DNA of 64,000 nucleotides from Pteria penguin. Lineage: Eukaryota; Mollusca; Bivalvia; Pterioida; Pteriidae. Positions within the stretch are counted from its first letter, which is position 1. Each line of letters begins with the position of its first letter. The translations under genes were made by a program, and so were the position numbers. Shown in pieces: positions 24,530-62,425 of this stretch. Below the pieces are notes generated by a model, which made no database searches, had not been told where the DNA came from, and was given only the letters and a program-made list of their open reading frames with translations. The stretch covers positions 1,170,001 to 1,234,000 of the forward strand of contig CM068593.1 in the NCBI GenBank assembly GCA_035048485.1. Reading direction: 5' to 3'.

Positions 24530-25650
24530 TAAAAGGAGTTGCTGACTCAGTTATGTGGCAGAAGTCACCATGGAGCTATACAATACATGAATATCAATAA
24601 TATACTAGCACATATAAGACATTACAAAAATATTAGACAGTAGTGCAATTACGATACCGACTTAGCACGGTCATTTAATTTGACAAAAGCCAAACAAATG
24701 GTTTGGTTAACCGGTTTACGGGCCCACCTTCCCACTTACCGTAACAGCAGAGCAATCAAAGGACGTACATTTAAAAGTTCATAAATAATCCTCCTTGTAA
24801 AGAACAAGGGTCAACAGGTATTGCATACTGAGAGGTCATAAAAATATGAACACGTAAGGTATTGTAAAACACATAATGATAAAAAACATATGCGACATCA
24901 ACATGATAAACCGTGCACTGCCAGTCTGAAAGCGAACTAGGAGTCCCGACTAACAGTCAGAGGGGACGAGGTTCAGGACCATGTCTCCTCTGAAAGAGGT
25001 CTGGACAAGGCCTGTCATATAGTCCCCACCGCCCTGTTAGTCAGCGTGCAACGTTCAAGTAAAAGTCCGCATAAGACTGTAGAGGGGCCAAATACACGAC
25101 CTATAGTCTTTTTGATGATCTCAATGTCATATTGTCTATTTAGAAGACGTTTGACTATTTTATTACATGATAAAATAACGTTATCGGAGCCTTTTACTTT
25201 CCTTAGTTTACATACGAGATCATCGTAAAAATAAGGATGGGAAATTCCATTGATACATAATGTTGAAAAGAAATATTTCCAAATTTAGATAGATGTTCTG
25301 AATAAGATCTAAAGAATTTGCCGAATGTTTTTCTAAGTTTGTGATATCTGTAACCCTGAGTTAATTGTTTAGTAGTAATTTGTAAATTTCGTTTATAAAA
25401 GTCCAAAACATCGGTCCAAATACATTAAAGAAATAGACCAGAGTATACAAGAGGATCTTTAGTAGCTCTGAGTAGTGCATAAAGGTGAAACCTCAGAAAA
25501 GAAGAGACCAGTGCTTCACCGGTCATTTGGATGTTACGGAGTGAAACTTTGACAGAATCCATTGCCCTGAGAGCTTTACATTCATTGACTGGAACGTAAT
25601 GTGCAACCCGTGTCAAGATCCTTTCTTGCTTATAAATATGAGGTCCGTCA
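24530..25650 (-). mobile_element. Family X, longest copy in the window
   Basis: Reading the minus strand: a reverse-transcriptase-like relic (25203-25406), the GACAGGCCTTGTCC..CATGGTCCTGAACCTCGTCCCC block (25010-24960), TTATGACCTCTCAG.., AACCGGTTAACCAAACCA (about 24708), a TCGTAATTGCAC block, and the end CCATGGTGACTTCTGCCACATAACTGAGTCAGC. It is the mirror of 11352-12220, which establishes the order of blocks in the family. Text up to about 25650 may be more of the element but has no second copy in the window to check against. Confidence 0.6.
25203..25406 (-). pseudogene. Reverse-transcriptase-like relic (family X)
   Basis: A 67-codon open minus-strand stretch containing LQITTKQLTQGYRYHKLRK (about residues 8-26), FGKFFRSYSEHLSKFGNISF and then loss of the expected frame. 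It aligns with the plus-strand relic at 11410-11560. It is a fragment without catalytic residues. The element class (Penelope-like or another reverse-transcriptase-only family) is a guess. Confidence 0.55.
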
Positions 25651-25732
25651 GTAATATGAAACTCGGAAAAATCTACTCTTTTTTGTAAGCAAGCTGCGTA
25701 CTGCGCTACCTATGGATACCCTACCTTTCACT

Positions 25733-26139
25733 GATCTACCGAAAGCTGTGTACCTGTAGTGGTCAGTGTGATCTACCGAAAGCTGTTTACTTGTAGTGGT
25801 CAATGTGATCTACCGAAAGCTGTGTACCTGTAGTGGTCAGTGTGATCTACCGAAAGCTGTTTACTTGTAGTGGTCAATGTGATCTACCGAAAGCTGTGTA
25901 CCTGTAGTGGTCAGTGTGATCTACCGAAAGCTGTGTACCTGTAGTGGTCAGTGTGATCTACCGAAAGCTGTGTACCTGTAGTGGTCAGTGTGATCTACCG
26001 AAAGCTGTGTACCTGTAGTGGTCAGTGTGATCTACCGAAAGCTGTTTACTTGTAGTGGTCAATGTGATCTACCGAAAGCTGTGTACCTGTAGTGGTCAGT
26101 GTGATCTACCGAAAGCTGTGTACCTGTATTTTTCAGTGT
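25733..26139. repeat. 37-bp minisatellite, 11 copies, two variants
   Basis: The unit begins GATCTACCGAAAGCTG and continues TGTACCTGTAGTGGTCAGTGT (type A) or TTTACTTGTAGTGGTCAATGT (type B). Copies are exactly 37 bp apart and read A B A B A A A A B A A', the last with TATTTTTCAG in place of TAGTGGTCAG. There are no unique spacers, so this is not a CRISPR-like structure. Confidence 0.97.
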
Positions 26140-26860
26140 GATCTAATGACTCTATTTTTAACCATCTCATGGTCAATAGACTCTGTTAAGACTTGATTTC
26201 GATCATCGGAAATGCCAGGTCTCCCCTTCATAGCACACGAATCCACCACTGTATTTCTGCTGTGTAGATTTCATTAAACAGTGAAACACGAATTTTCTAT
26301 TGTAGTATACATAAGGCACTTTAAGAAACAAACCAACGGGAAATGCCGCCCTACAACTTGCCATTATAAAAGTATTACCATCGTTTTAATAACGAAGAAT
26401 GATTACTTGTAGATAACGGTCAATTCTTATGACAACGTCTAGAAATAGGAAAAGTGTTATCTATAAACAAATGTTAATTTAGAGTACCAGGTATTTAACA
26501 AATAAAAGTTTATATGATGCGCGAACAGACAAACACTGATTACTTGTAGTTAACAATAAAAAGTACTGAAGAGTTAACCATATTTCGTACTCAATGGAAT
26601 AAAAGGACAATATCGTATACAATGTCATATTCAGACAAATGTGAACTCTGATTAAATTGTAGCGAGATCATATGCCCGGGACCAGAAGGCGTTCCCTGCT
26701 TGCATACAACACCTGTCCTACAACAACTCTTCAAGATGAGCATTGATTTGTTATGCCACACTTCAGTTACATGTTTTTAAAATACCCCACCGAAACCTAC
26801 TGACTAGATGCACTTTGGTTGCTTTGCAATAATATAATAAATATGAATTATATTTGTGAT

Positions 26861-27165
26861 CGTTTGTGCCTTTTTATGTTAGAGGGTAGATTTTGTGCCC
26901 TAGTTTAATGTTTTAAGGTAAATGTTTGCTTTTTTTGTGTTTAGGGTAGATTTTGCGCCCCATTTAAATGTTTTATTGTGGATTTTGTATTCATTTAAAC
27001 GTTTTAGGGTAGATTTTGCACTCCTTTTTATGTTTAAAATACCAAAGTAACTGATATCGCATCACCGTGGCATAAACAAGAATGTACTACACCCGACGTG
27101 AATGCCCTTTCATATAGACAAAACGTTTAAAGTAAATTCTGTACCCATTTTTATGTTTCGGGTAT
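26861..27165. repeat. Decayed minisatellite, TAGGGTAGATTTTG motif
   Basis: Variants of 'TTTTAGGGTAGATTTTGCGCCC..TTTAAATG' recur near 26882, 26941, 27003 and, weakly, 27125-27170, at a spacing of about 60 bp. The copies are too diverged to define an exact unit. Confidence 0.55.
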
Positions 27166-27169
27166 ATTT

Positions 27170-28750
27170 CATCCAAAAAAAAAGGAAAGAAAAGAAAATT
27201 GGCATTACCAACCAGTGTCTGTTTGGAAGTGTGTACACAAGACCTGCACTCGCCTGTGTAATAATGTAATGTAAGGTAATGTAATAATAATATTAATAAA
27301 GCAAAGAAAGAAAGAAACAAAACCCAACAAATAGAAATAATAAATATAAAATAGCTTCTTTTAACTCATTCTGTACCCAGAGTTATTGTTCCTTACTCTC
27401 GCTTATATCTCTGTCAACGCCTGAGAAATAGTTCGGTGTCACACGGCAAATTTATAAGCTTATCTTCAAAGTTAAAGAAACAATAAAACTTTCAGTTGTC
27501 TATCTGTTATTTTCAACGAACAATCACATTCTTTATAAATCTCATCTACATTGAATTCCATGGTTATCTTTATTTTCAACCTAGTTTCATACGCCTAACA
27601 AACGAAATAGTTCCATATTGTAATTAAACAAGTGATTAAACATTCATTTTAAATAATTTACATTAAATCATACTTCATATTAAGCATATCATCACATGCT
27701 TTGATATTCAATTTTACATTCTAACAATGGAAATTAAAAAAAAAAATACTAGCGTTGACAGAGATGTAGTGGTTTTAGCGCGATAGAGAGTGCCTTTCAC
27801 CCACTTTTAATCTGCTGACAACTTCAGTCCATTCCTATTCGTATTTTGGCCTGTAAATTGTACTGCTTGTTGAGAACCCATGGAATTGGAGGTGCGACTC
27901 GGCGGGGTAAAGACATGTGTAACAAGAGTATGTAATTTGTAATTCACTGCGGATATGTTACAGTGACACCTTAATAAAAAAAAAGGCGGGAAATTTTAAT
28001 GAAAAGTCAAGAACAGTATGGTCATGCCCCCTTTGGGAGTAAGTATTTCCGAGTTGAGAGTTGGTGGCAAAGAACAGACGGCAATAATATTCAAGCACTG
28101 CTCTCACGAGGTAAGCGAGATAACACAATAAACCAAGTGTCTACGCCACTCTATTTCTGTATTGTTACACTTACGTCACACTTTCGTCGCTGAGATCCTT
28201 TTCCAAAAAGTGGCAATAATGTGGTTAGTGATGCTTCCCGTCCTGAAAAATATTGAGGACCATCGTCTTTTACAATCCATTTACGTTGTCGATATTTCAT
28301 GTTTCCCAGGAAAGCATCACGCCCCTGACCGTGCTAGTGTCCGACACCATGCATGGTACTGATAAAGTTCAAATCCTGTTTGTGGTTACATCTACAGGTA
28401 TTGCCAGGTGTAATGCTCTTTTTTATGTTTGTTTTATTGTAATTTATATATATTTGCGTTTTTATTTTGAAGGTCACTTCCTTGTTAAATTATGTTTAAT
28501 CTATCATTTCCCTATACTATAGATCAAACATTATTGGTGATACATAATGTACTCATACGCAGCATATTTAGTCATATTTATCTATGATGAAAATCACACA
28601 TGCACTATTATTACTAAAAGTAAAAAATCTATGAAAGAAACAAAATAAAAAGAATACATGATTCGACAGTTTCTACTAGACTTAATTTGCGGGCGTTGCT
28701 AGCAAGCAGGTGATGCAAAAACTTGAAACGAATTTCGCCCGACTCTTCGC
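27170..28750. other. Intergenic DNA, nothing recognised
   Basis: The stretch is AT-rich. Frames at 27999-28193 and 28253-28522 have no recognisable domain or splice context. Confidence 0.45.
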
Positions 28751-28764
28751 TTCTAAAGCCTATA

Positions 28765-29059
28765 GGAAGCCGGTGTGGCCTAGTTGATGAGGTGCTAGAC
28801 TCGTGACGTAGAGGTCCCGGGTTCGATTTCCGCTCTGGACACACCGGTGTTCTGTCTTTCGGATGAGACAGTGAAAACCGAGGTCCCGTGTCACGGTAGG
28901 CGTGGCACGTAAAAAATCCCTCACTGCTTCGGGTGGGTCCGTTGCAAATGTAGAAATTTCTTTTCAATGCATCAGGCAGATGCGGTCACCATACACGTGA
29001 AATAATGTTTGAATGACGTATAGTATTCGTGGAGTGATGTAAAACAGTATTCAATCAAT
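28765..29059 (+). mobile_element. tRNA-derived SINE, family S2, full length
   Basis: The head has A-box GTGGCCTAGTTGATGAGG and B-box GGGTTCGATTTCCGC (about 28818), followed by ACACCGGTGTTCTGTC, CGGATGAGACAGTGAAAACC, GCTTCGGGTGGGTCCGTTGC, CATCAGGCAGATGCGGTCACC and a CAATCAATC tail. It is flanked by CTAAAGCCTATA (28753-28764) and CTAATGCCTATA (29060-29071), a 12-bp target duplication with one mismatch. Confidence 0.88.
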
Positions 29060-29113
29060 CTAATGCCTATATATAATATATATAAATATATAATGTCTTA
29101 CCTCCTAAAGACC

Positions 29114-29195
29114 ATAGTATAGTATAGTATAGTATAGTATAGTATAGTATAGTATAGTATAGTATAGTATAGTATAGTATAGTATAGTATAGTAT
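29114..29195. repeat. (ATAGT)n pentanucleotide microsatellite
   Basis: About 16 uninterrupted units of a five-base repeat. Confidence 0.97.
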
Positions 29196-29418
29196 ATCAT
29201 TTACACAGAAGGACGTACTTTGCCCTCAGTTATTGAAATGGAACCAATGGTCATGATAAACACAATAAAACCTACCATTTTAATTAATTACATAAAAATG
29301 AGTATGTGTTAATCTTTGGGTACATTTTCTGTAAAAATTGTTACAATTTTCTCTATGTAAATCCTATTAACGAAAATATTTGTTTGATGTCGAAAGATGT
29401 TTTATGACGACATCATAG

Positions 29419-29604
29419 ACGCGGATCCAGATATCTTGTTGAGAGGGGGTCCACCCCCAGTGAATTTTCCGAGAGGGGGTCAACAGAATTTTAATGTTTT
29501 GGTGTGTAAAATTACTTAATTTACATAGAAAAATAACAAGAAATGTAATGTTCGCCGAATCTCAGGGTGGGTCCAGACCCACAGTCCACTCCTCTGGATC
29601 CGCG
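29419..29604. mobile_element. MITE-like element with GCGGATCCAG termini, copy 1
   Basis: The ends are CGCGGATCCAGA and TCTGGATCCGCG in inverted orientation. The interior includes GAGAGGGGGTCCACCCCCAG, CCGAGAGGGGGTCAACAG, AAAAATAACAAGAAATGTAA and CGCCGAATCTCAGGGTGGG. The copy at 62241-62425 shares all these blocks. It is about 185 bp, has no coding capacity, and no target duplication was identified. Confidence 0.75.
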
Positions 29605-29619
29605 CATGCCGTCATCTTC

Positions 29620-30180
29620 TCTGCTTTCTGTAAAAAGCGGATACAAAAAGAATCGTGATTGTTAACAATGTAATGGTGTCCAAATACGGAAGAAACAAGA
29701 TTTACGCCATGTAAATGTCAGAGACCTACATCGACATCTGAGTGACCATTCGCATGCTTTACATGCGGGACCCACAGCGCATGTCTAACCATACAGGTCG
29801 AAGTCGGTAGAGGCGCCAACTGGCTTCCATATTATCAACACCTATGATATAATTAACCCGTCTACGCGCACCTGATAGGCCAGAAATCTAAGTCAAAGGA
29901 TGTAGATTTATTTTTATTGCTTTTGTTATAATATAAACTACTTCCTGTCGTATGTAGTCCTAACACCTTTACAACAACACTTCTGATTGGTTGAATCTAT
30001 ATCTGTCCGTAGGACTTGTTGAGCATTGCATTGTGGTTTTATATTGACATGTTTATATTTATAATCATAGTTTGTTTGTATTTAAACATTTTATGAAATC
30101 AGTTTATTTTGTAGTATTTCTTTGTTTAGCTTGTTGACGTCATCACATGTTGGTCTGTGATCTTTGATATATTGTGTTTG
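29620..30180. other. Intergenic DNA, nothing recognised
   Basis: No frames, repeats or RNA-like structures could be supported. Confidence 0.5.
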
Positions 30181-30181
30181 T

Positions 30182-30260
30182 TTAGCTTTTGTTTGGCTTT
30201 ACATCAAACTTAATGCACTTATAAGAGATGGCATCTGCCCTGTGCAATGAGGAAGACATT
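30182..30260 (-). mobile_element. SINE S2 tail fragment
   Basis: TTTGTTTGGCTTTACATCAAAC, GAGATGGCATCTGCCCTGTGC resembles the minus-strand tail of S2 (compare 21004-21075). Confidence 0.4.
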
Positions 30261-30303
30261 TATATTCATATTATAGACCAACTCAAAACAGTGGGGATCT
30301 GCT

Positions 30304-30305
<2 letters not shown>

Positions 30306-30365
<60 letters not shown>
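30306..30365. repeat. (CT)n dinucleotide microsatellite
   Basis: About 29 uninterrupted CT units. Confidence 0.97.
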
Positions 30366-30367
<2 letters not shown>

Positions 30368-30487
30368 AGAAAACAAATACGCTTCCGTATGAACTCGAAA
30401 CCGAGATTTCTCGGCTATAAGCATGAACGTTTAATCTTCGCAGGGACTCTTTGCTAATTTTTTATAACTATAAACAAGTTAGTTACA

Positions 30488-30612
30488 TGAGGATAGATCC
30501 CTCACTGCTTCCGATCTGTCCGTTGCAGTAGATTTAGATTTCTGTGCAATACATCAAGAACCATACACACGAAAATTTGGTTGAGTAACGTAAAAAAATA
30601 ATCAATTAATTA
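30488..30612 (+). mobile_element. SINE S2 3' fragment
   Basis: GATCCCTCACTGCTTCCGAT, TGTCCGTTGCAGTAG, TGCAATACATCAAGAACCATAC, GTAACGTAAAAAAATAATCAATTAATTAA: the second half of S2 without the head. Confidence 0.55.
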
Positions 30613-30654
30613 ACCCTTTCCAACCAATCATGTATATTTTTACATGATATACAA

Positions 30655-30697
30655 AAACAAAAACAAACAAACAAACAAACAAACAAACAAACAAAAC
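30655..30697. repeat. (CAAA)n microsatellite
   Basis: AAACAAAAACAAACAAAC-type repeats for about 40 bp. Confidence 0.85.
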
Positions 30698-31159
30698 TGA
30701 ATAAGACCTACATTTGAAAGTCCCGTAAAATTAGGACAGCCATTATAATCCTATATGCTAGTTTGACATTCATTACTGTATTTAATTAATATAAGCGACA
30801 CACGCACTGAGAAGTGTTACAACACAGTTTTTGCCACAACTTTAGTCGTTAAATGATAACATCAAAGTGAATGATATTTATTGTTTTTGTGTCTGTTGTT
30901 CTGTTGAAAAAAAAAAAAAAAACATTGACGATCATAAAAGAACAATAAGAAAAGTGGCATCCACCAAAGGCAAAGAGTAAAACATCAAAAGGAAAAGGGA
31001 GACAAATCCGTATCGGTCAGTACAGAGGGTACTCGCTATATCACGGAAGCTGCCAAACAGCATGTACATACCAGAGCGGCTTCACTATGCCATTGAGGTT
31101 GCCAAACCGCATGCAGAAGGGTCAATTAAATATGTTTTAAAACGTGTTACTTTTTGTCA

Positions 31160-32012
31160 AAGTTAGAATACAGTCAAACATGTTTTAAAGATTACCTGCT
31201 TTAAGAAACCACCTGTCTTTAACGACCGTCTTTCTCTGTTTCTTAAGCCGACATGGCCTAGTGGTATCGCGCTCGCCTCCTGATCAGGAGGCTTGGGTTC
31301 GAGTCCTGCTCTGGTCATGACGATGTCCTGCCTTTCGGATGAAACAGTGAAAACCGAGGCCCCGTGTCGTGGTATGCATGGCATGTTAAAGATCCCACAC
31401 TGCTTCGGGTGGGTCCGTTGCAAAGGTCAAAATTTGTATGCCCCGCATCAGGCAGATGCCGTCACCATATACTTGAAATATTCGTGGTGTGACGTTAAAC
31501 AAAAATCTATCAATCAAACATTCTCTGTTTCTTGCCACTGTTGATCTATACAGAATCAACCTGTATTAAGCAACCTCCTGTATATAACAATCAACTTTCT
31601 CTGTCCCTTACTACGAGTGGTCTATGCAGAATCAACCGGTATTGAGAGACAACCTGTCTATAACAACCAGCTGTCTCTGTTCCTTAATACTAAGGGTCTA
31701 TACAGAATCAACCTGAATTGGGCAATCACCTGTCTATAACAACCACCTGTCTATGTTCCTTACTACTATTGGTCAATACAGAATCAACCTGTATTGGGCA
31801 ACCACCTGTCTATAACAACCACATGTCTCTTTTCCTCACTACTAATGGTCTATACAGAATCAACCTGTATTAATCAACCACCTGTCTATAACAACCACTT
31901 GTCTCTGTTCTTTACTACTATTGGTCTATATAGAATCAACCTGTATCGGGCAACCACCTGTCTACAACAACCACCTGTCTCTGTTACTTACTACTAATGG
32001 TGTATATTAGTG
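31160..32012. repeat. Diverged minisatellite of about 76 bp, interrupted by a SINE
   Basis: Recurring blocks are CTCTGTTCCTTACTACTA, TGGTCTATACAGAATCAACC, TGTATTGGGCAACCACCTG and TCTATAACAACCACCTG, repeated about six to seven times from 31521 to 32012. The start of the array (AAGAAACCACCTGTCTTTAA, about 31203) is separated from the rest by the SINE at 31245-31520. Open frames through it are products of the periodicity. Confidence 0.85.
31245..31520 (+). mobile_element. tRNA-derived SINE, family S2, intact with 13-bp target duplication
   Basis: A-box ATGGCCTAGTGGTATCGCGC and B-box GGGTTCGAGTCCTGC (about 31291) form a well-preserved tRNA-like head. The body has CGGATGAAACAGTGAAAACC, GCTTCGGGTGGGTCCGTTGC, CATCAGGCAGATGCCGTCACC and GTGACGTTAAACAAAAATC, with a TATCAATCAAACA tail. 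TTCTCTGTTTCTT occurs perfectly at 31232-31244 and 31521-31533. The clean duplication suggests a relatively young insertion. Confidence 0.92.
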
Positions 32013-33150
32013 ATAGTCCAACCTGTTTAAAACACCACGTTTTTATTTATTTATTTTTTGTCTGACGACCACCGTTCTGTGTCCCTTGGTACTAATTGCT
32101 TTAACAAAATAATCCTGTATGAAGAGGCCGCCTGTCTTTTATGGTCAGTTTTCAACCTGGCTTAATTTTGCGTTATCGTTTCTGTATAGTACATCGCTAA
32201 AATAACACTGCTTAAGCCGAAAGTCTGTTTTGTTTTTCTGGTCTCTTAATTTCACTCCTTATAAATACGAGTATTGCGTCGATGGAATGTAGATTAACGC
32301 CATAGTATGCAGACCAGTACATCACCAAACATGGTGCAATCGCAATCTAAAAATAGAACAGTAATGGCGTCAACGCAATCTTAAAATAGCAAAATAATGG
32401 CGTTAATCATGTCAATTAATTGATCACGACAGATATAAACAAGCACCTAACTACTGTCTTACTGCAGTGAACCTGCACATGTATGGCGAAATGGTCAAAC
32501 AAGTAGTGGGAGTGGGCATAAACAAATACATAACTTTCCGTAATTGGTCATTCATTATATCTCACCTGTGCAGGTAAAAACTCGGTATATCATAACACAC
32601 ATCGCCTGCGAGGGAGTACTTCACATTAGATTGTTCATCGCGCCGCACCTCACATTGATCTTTATAAGGTAGGTAATAGTCTTGAATTTTTATATTCTTG
32701 TTCATAATATGGCATGTGTATTTATTCTTTCTTTTTTCTTTCTTCCTCACTTTTTTCTTTCCTTTTATTTTCTTCCTTCTTCTTCTTTATAGGTCGTGAA
32801 ATATTAATAATGGTATATAAATGAAAAGGTAACAGTAATTTTCAGATATAAAACTGATATCAAAAGACCACAAATATCGTTATTGAAGAGTTGGCATATT
32901 ATCGTAGTGATACACATAACCCAGAATCGAATTGGAGCTGACGAAATTAGTTTTCAATAAATATCTATACCTTTTATAATTTATACATATTTTTCATGAA
33001 TCTATCTATCAACGATGACGTCTATAGGTTTTAATGTCCTTTTTTTTACTGATTTAGATAGACAAAATATTGACAATTACTTGTTTTTGTCAAAATTTGG
33101 TTAATACGCACATAATACGTACAAATGCAAATTACATCCATGTTGTCACG
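32013..33150. other. Intergenic DNA upstream of ANK-B
   Basis: A pyrimidine-rich tract lies at about 32720-32790. No promoter motif is decisive; a TATATATATTTT tract at about 33170-33182 could act as a TATA region for ANK-B. The 62-codon minus-strand frame at 32562-32750 is unsupported. Confidence 0.4.
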
Positions 33151-33293
33151 TTTGACAGGTGCCTCTTATTATATATATTTTTTCATTATATTTCGGGTTA
33201 GTTGTTCATACTTATCGTAAGAAACAGCTCTGTTACAAAATTCGTTGTAAGATACATACTAATAACAAGACCTGCTTATCGACAGATAAAACA

Positions 33294-59568
<26,275 letters not shown>

Positions 59569-59569
59569 C

Positions 59570-60405
59570 AAAGGAACAAATGACAAAACGAATTTTATGT
59601 CATTACAAGCTCAGGATACAGTGGTGCATGTGTTATAGCAGATGTTTAAGGTGGAACACCCTTCTTCAAAGGGAGATGACTATGTTGTTGTCGTAAACAT
59701 CGCTTATTGTAATTTTGAGAAAAACTAGTATTATTTTGAACGAGATTTACCTGAATGTTAATTTGATTTGACAAATTAATCATGGATTTTTTCCCCAAAA
59801 TATATGAAAATTGTATCCTTATCTTATACATACTATGATATTTTAGGCAAATTAGGGTAAATAGAATTGAAAAAAATATATTGTGTAAACACTAATATTA
59901 GTGTGACAAAATGAAACTGAATTTAAAGAAGTGTGTGACACCTTAATTTCGAAATCCATATCACATAAATGTATCACGTGACAAATTCTATTTTATCATA
60001 ACTTGAATAACATACATTATATCAGAAATGTTCAACATATTGTCATATATGTATTTACATTGTCTTTCTCAAAATTCACCATTTAATGTTCATGTGTATA
60101 AGGAATAATTCCAATATCGACTCGAAATTAATACCAGATAGAAAAAAGAACGAATCAATATTATGGTGTAATGTACGTCATTTATAAAATAAGAAATCTT
60201 TGTATTGTGTGACCTTGACCCTAGACGAGATAACTACACTCATTTCAGACTTATCATTGATGACTTCATAATGAATATGATATACCTTTAATTATAGTAA
60301 CCAATTTGTTACAAACACAAGTTAATACTAATATAAGCATATTCAACGGGTATAAAAATGAGGGGAGGGGATAGGGTAAAGATCCGAAAGATGAGCTCCT
60401 CCTTC
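59570..60405. other. ANK-B 3' flank, nothing recognised
   Basis: It presumably contains the 3' untranslated region. I found no AATAAA or ATTAAA within about 400 bp after the stop; only weaker variants (AATATA near 59875) occur. Confidence 0.45.
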
Positions 60406-60407
60406 TT

Positions 60408-60458
<51 letters not shown>

Positions 60459-60461
60459 GTG

Positions 60462-60518
<57 letters not shown>
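60408..60518. repeat. Compound (ATCT)n(GTCT)n microsatellite
   Basis: About 12 ATCT units are followed by about 14 GTCT units, and then GATT-type repeats to about 60576. Confidence 0.96.
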
Positions 60519-60599
60519 TGGTTGATTGATTGATTGTCTGTCTTGGTTGATTGATTGATTGATTGACTGATTGATTGAACATGGCAATGTAAGGCTTAA

Positions 60600-61150
60600 A
60601 CAAAGCGCGGGTATGCTTTCTTTTCAATTTCAATTTTCGGGAAAAGATTGCATCAATCACGCTTCTTCACCCTGCTGACAGTTCTTACCTGTCTTAACAC
60701 CCTTCCACACTCACTTCACGCCTTTCCTAAACTATTTTTTTTAAACCATTGGATCTACATTTGTAGCTAGCTTATCAGTAACCCCTCTAGATGGCGCTTT
60801 TCGAGGGTAGATCAGGATAAATGATTATCTTAAAGCGATCGTAAGAGATATTTTTGATGTTCATTGCTTTTTTTAAAGAAAAATTTAAAGAAAACTAACT
60901 GTAACTGGATCGAAATATATTCGAAGAGCGAATTCCTCAAATCTTTACATCAACTTCAGAAATTGGATGTATAGATCCTCTCGCTCTGACTGCGGGACTG
61001 ACATATGTGTTAGCAAAATAATAACTGTTCACGCAAAATGACGTCAGACACAATGCTTTATTATGACGTCGAATATTTTACGGGATTCATTATCATTTGC
61101 CAAACAAAACATCAGTAAAAGTGAAAGGTCTATAGAAAGGTTGTTTTTTT
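60600..61150. other. Intergenic DNA, nothing recognised
   Basis: No gene or repeat is supported. Confidence 0.5.
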
Positions 61151-61152
61151 AT

Positions 61153-61217
61153 ATTATTATTATTATTATTATTATTATTGTTGTTGTTGTTGTTGTTTTG
61201 AAAGGGGGGGGGGGGGT
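61153..61217. repeat. (ATT)n(GTT)n microsatellite plus G run
   Basis: About nine ATT and six GTT units, then a run of about 13 G interrupted from the repeat by AAA. The 119-codon frame across it is not credible. Confidence 0.93.
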
Positions 61218-61219
61218 GT

Positions 61220-62035
61220 TTCAGCCAAGGAACATTTCTCAGTTATCCCATTTTTCATTTAATGTATCTTCCGCGAAAAGAAACATTCATCTTTTGTCTT
61301 TTTATCTTATTCATTTGCATATTTATATTTTCAATTATACTTTTCATATCAATTTTGTCTCTCTTCCATCTAACACCAACACACAGAGCATTGTACTCGT
61401 CCTTGACCTCTTCTATTTATAGCATATAAATGTACGTATTTGCATGTTGTGTATTGTATCTGAAATCCAGAATAGTTTTGATGACGTCATGATGGCGCCA
61501 GATTGTGGATCAATACCTCAGTTAATTATTTATATCGTATAGTATTATAATAAATTTTGATCAATATAAAGTTGAGTTTTGCTCTTTTTTTTTTTTTTTG
61601 TTCTCAAATACTTTTCATTTAGATAGAAGTGATCTGGAAGGAAAGAAGGAAACTGAGAAGAGACGGATAGTTTAGAAGGAACGAAAAAGTATGCATCTAT
61701 TTACAAATACCCCAACCTATTCCCCATCCAACCAGAACAAGAATTCTGCTAAAGTCGTATAACAACAGAGTTAGAAAGTGTGGGATTGGATTCCGTTATC
61801 AAGTGAAAAACTCAACCCAGAACCTCAAGAGAGAGAGAGAGGTTTGGCCAAAAGATATAATGACATCAATGTAGTGTTTTTATATCCGGATTAAAAAATC
61901 CGTTGTAGGTTTTACTTGTTTAGTTGCCTAGTATTTAAACACCGCAAAGCAATCACGTTATGTATGAGTCTTTCTCAGGCCAAGATTTTACAATCAGCCG
62001 ATACCCTGTGTATGCCAATATAAGAAACAGTGGAC
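61220..62035. other. Intergenic DNA, nothing recognised
   Basis: A T run lies at about 61585-61600 and a GA-rich stretch at about 61625-61690. No gene signal is seen. Confidence 0.5.
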
Positions 62036-62039
62036 TTAC

Positions 62040-62235
62040 TGTACACCTGGAACCCAAGAGTAGGATCGTTAAGAGATCAAGAGGTCCTGGGTTTAAGTCT
62101 TTGCCTGCAAATACCAAGGGCCCACGTGACGGTTGGCGTGACACAGTACAGTTCATCCCTGTATTGGGTGGGTACATGTATGGCATAGGTCTCAATGTTC
62201 TGTACGATGCGTCAGGCAGATGACGTTACCATAAT
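62040..62235 (+). mobile_element. SINE S2-like relic
   Basis: A weak B-box (GGGTTTAAGTCTTTGCC) is followed by a GTGACGGTTGGCGTGACAC block, TGTATTGGGTGGGTAC and GCGTCAGGCAGATGACGTTACC, in the order of the S2 body. It is heavily diverged and its tail is cut by the adjoining MITE-like element. Confidence 0.55.
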
Positions 62236-62240
62236 GACAA

Positions 62241-62425
62241 GCGGGGATCCAGAAATACTGGAGGGTGAGGGAGTCCACCCCAATTGCAATTAACTTTCCG
62301 AGAGGGAGTCCTATCATGTTTTTGTGTGTGAAATTATTCATTTTACATCGAAAAATAACAAGAAAGGTAATTATCGCCGAATCTCGGGGTGGGTCCACAC
62401 TCCCTGCCCATCGCTTTGGATCCGC
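62241..62425. mobile_element. MITE-like element with GGATCC termini, copy 2
   Basis: GCGGGGATCCAG and TTTGGATCCGC form the ends. The interior blocks CCGAGAGGGAGTC, AAAAATAACAAGAAAGGTAA and CGCCGAATCTCGGGGTGGG match the copy at 29419-29604 in order and spacing. Confidence 0.75.

Noticed and set aside
25733..26139. CRISPR-like array
   Set aside because: The repeats are contiguous with no unique spacers, and the genome is eukaryotic.
31245..31320. A functional tRNA gene
   Set aside because: The A- and B-boxes are present but no complete cloverleaf acceptor stem follows, and the text continues into a SINE body flanked by a target duplication.
33159..33293. N-terminal extension of ANK-B to 33159
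   Set aside because: The frame is open but begins with GTG, not ATG, and codes for AT-driven hydrophobic text. The first ATG in good position is 33294. An upstream untranslated exon edge near 33158 remains possible.
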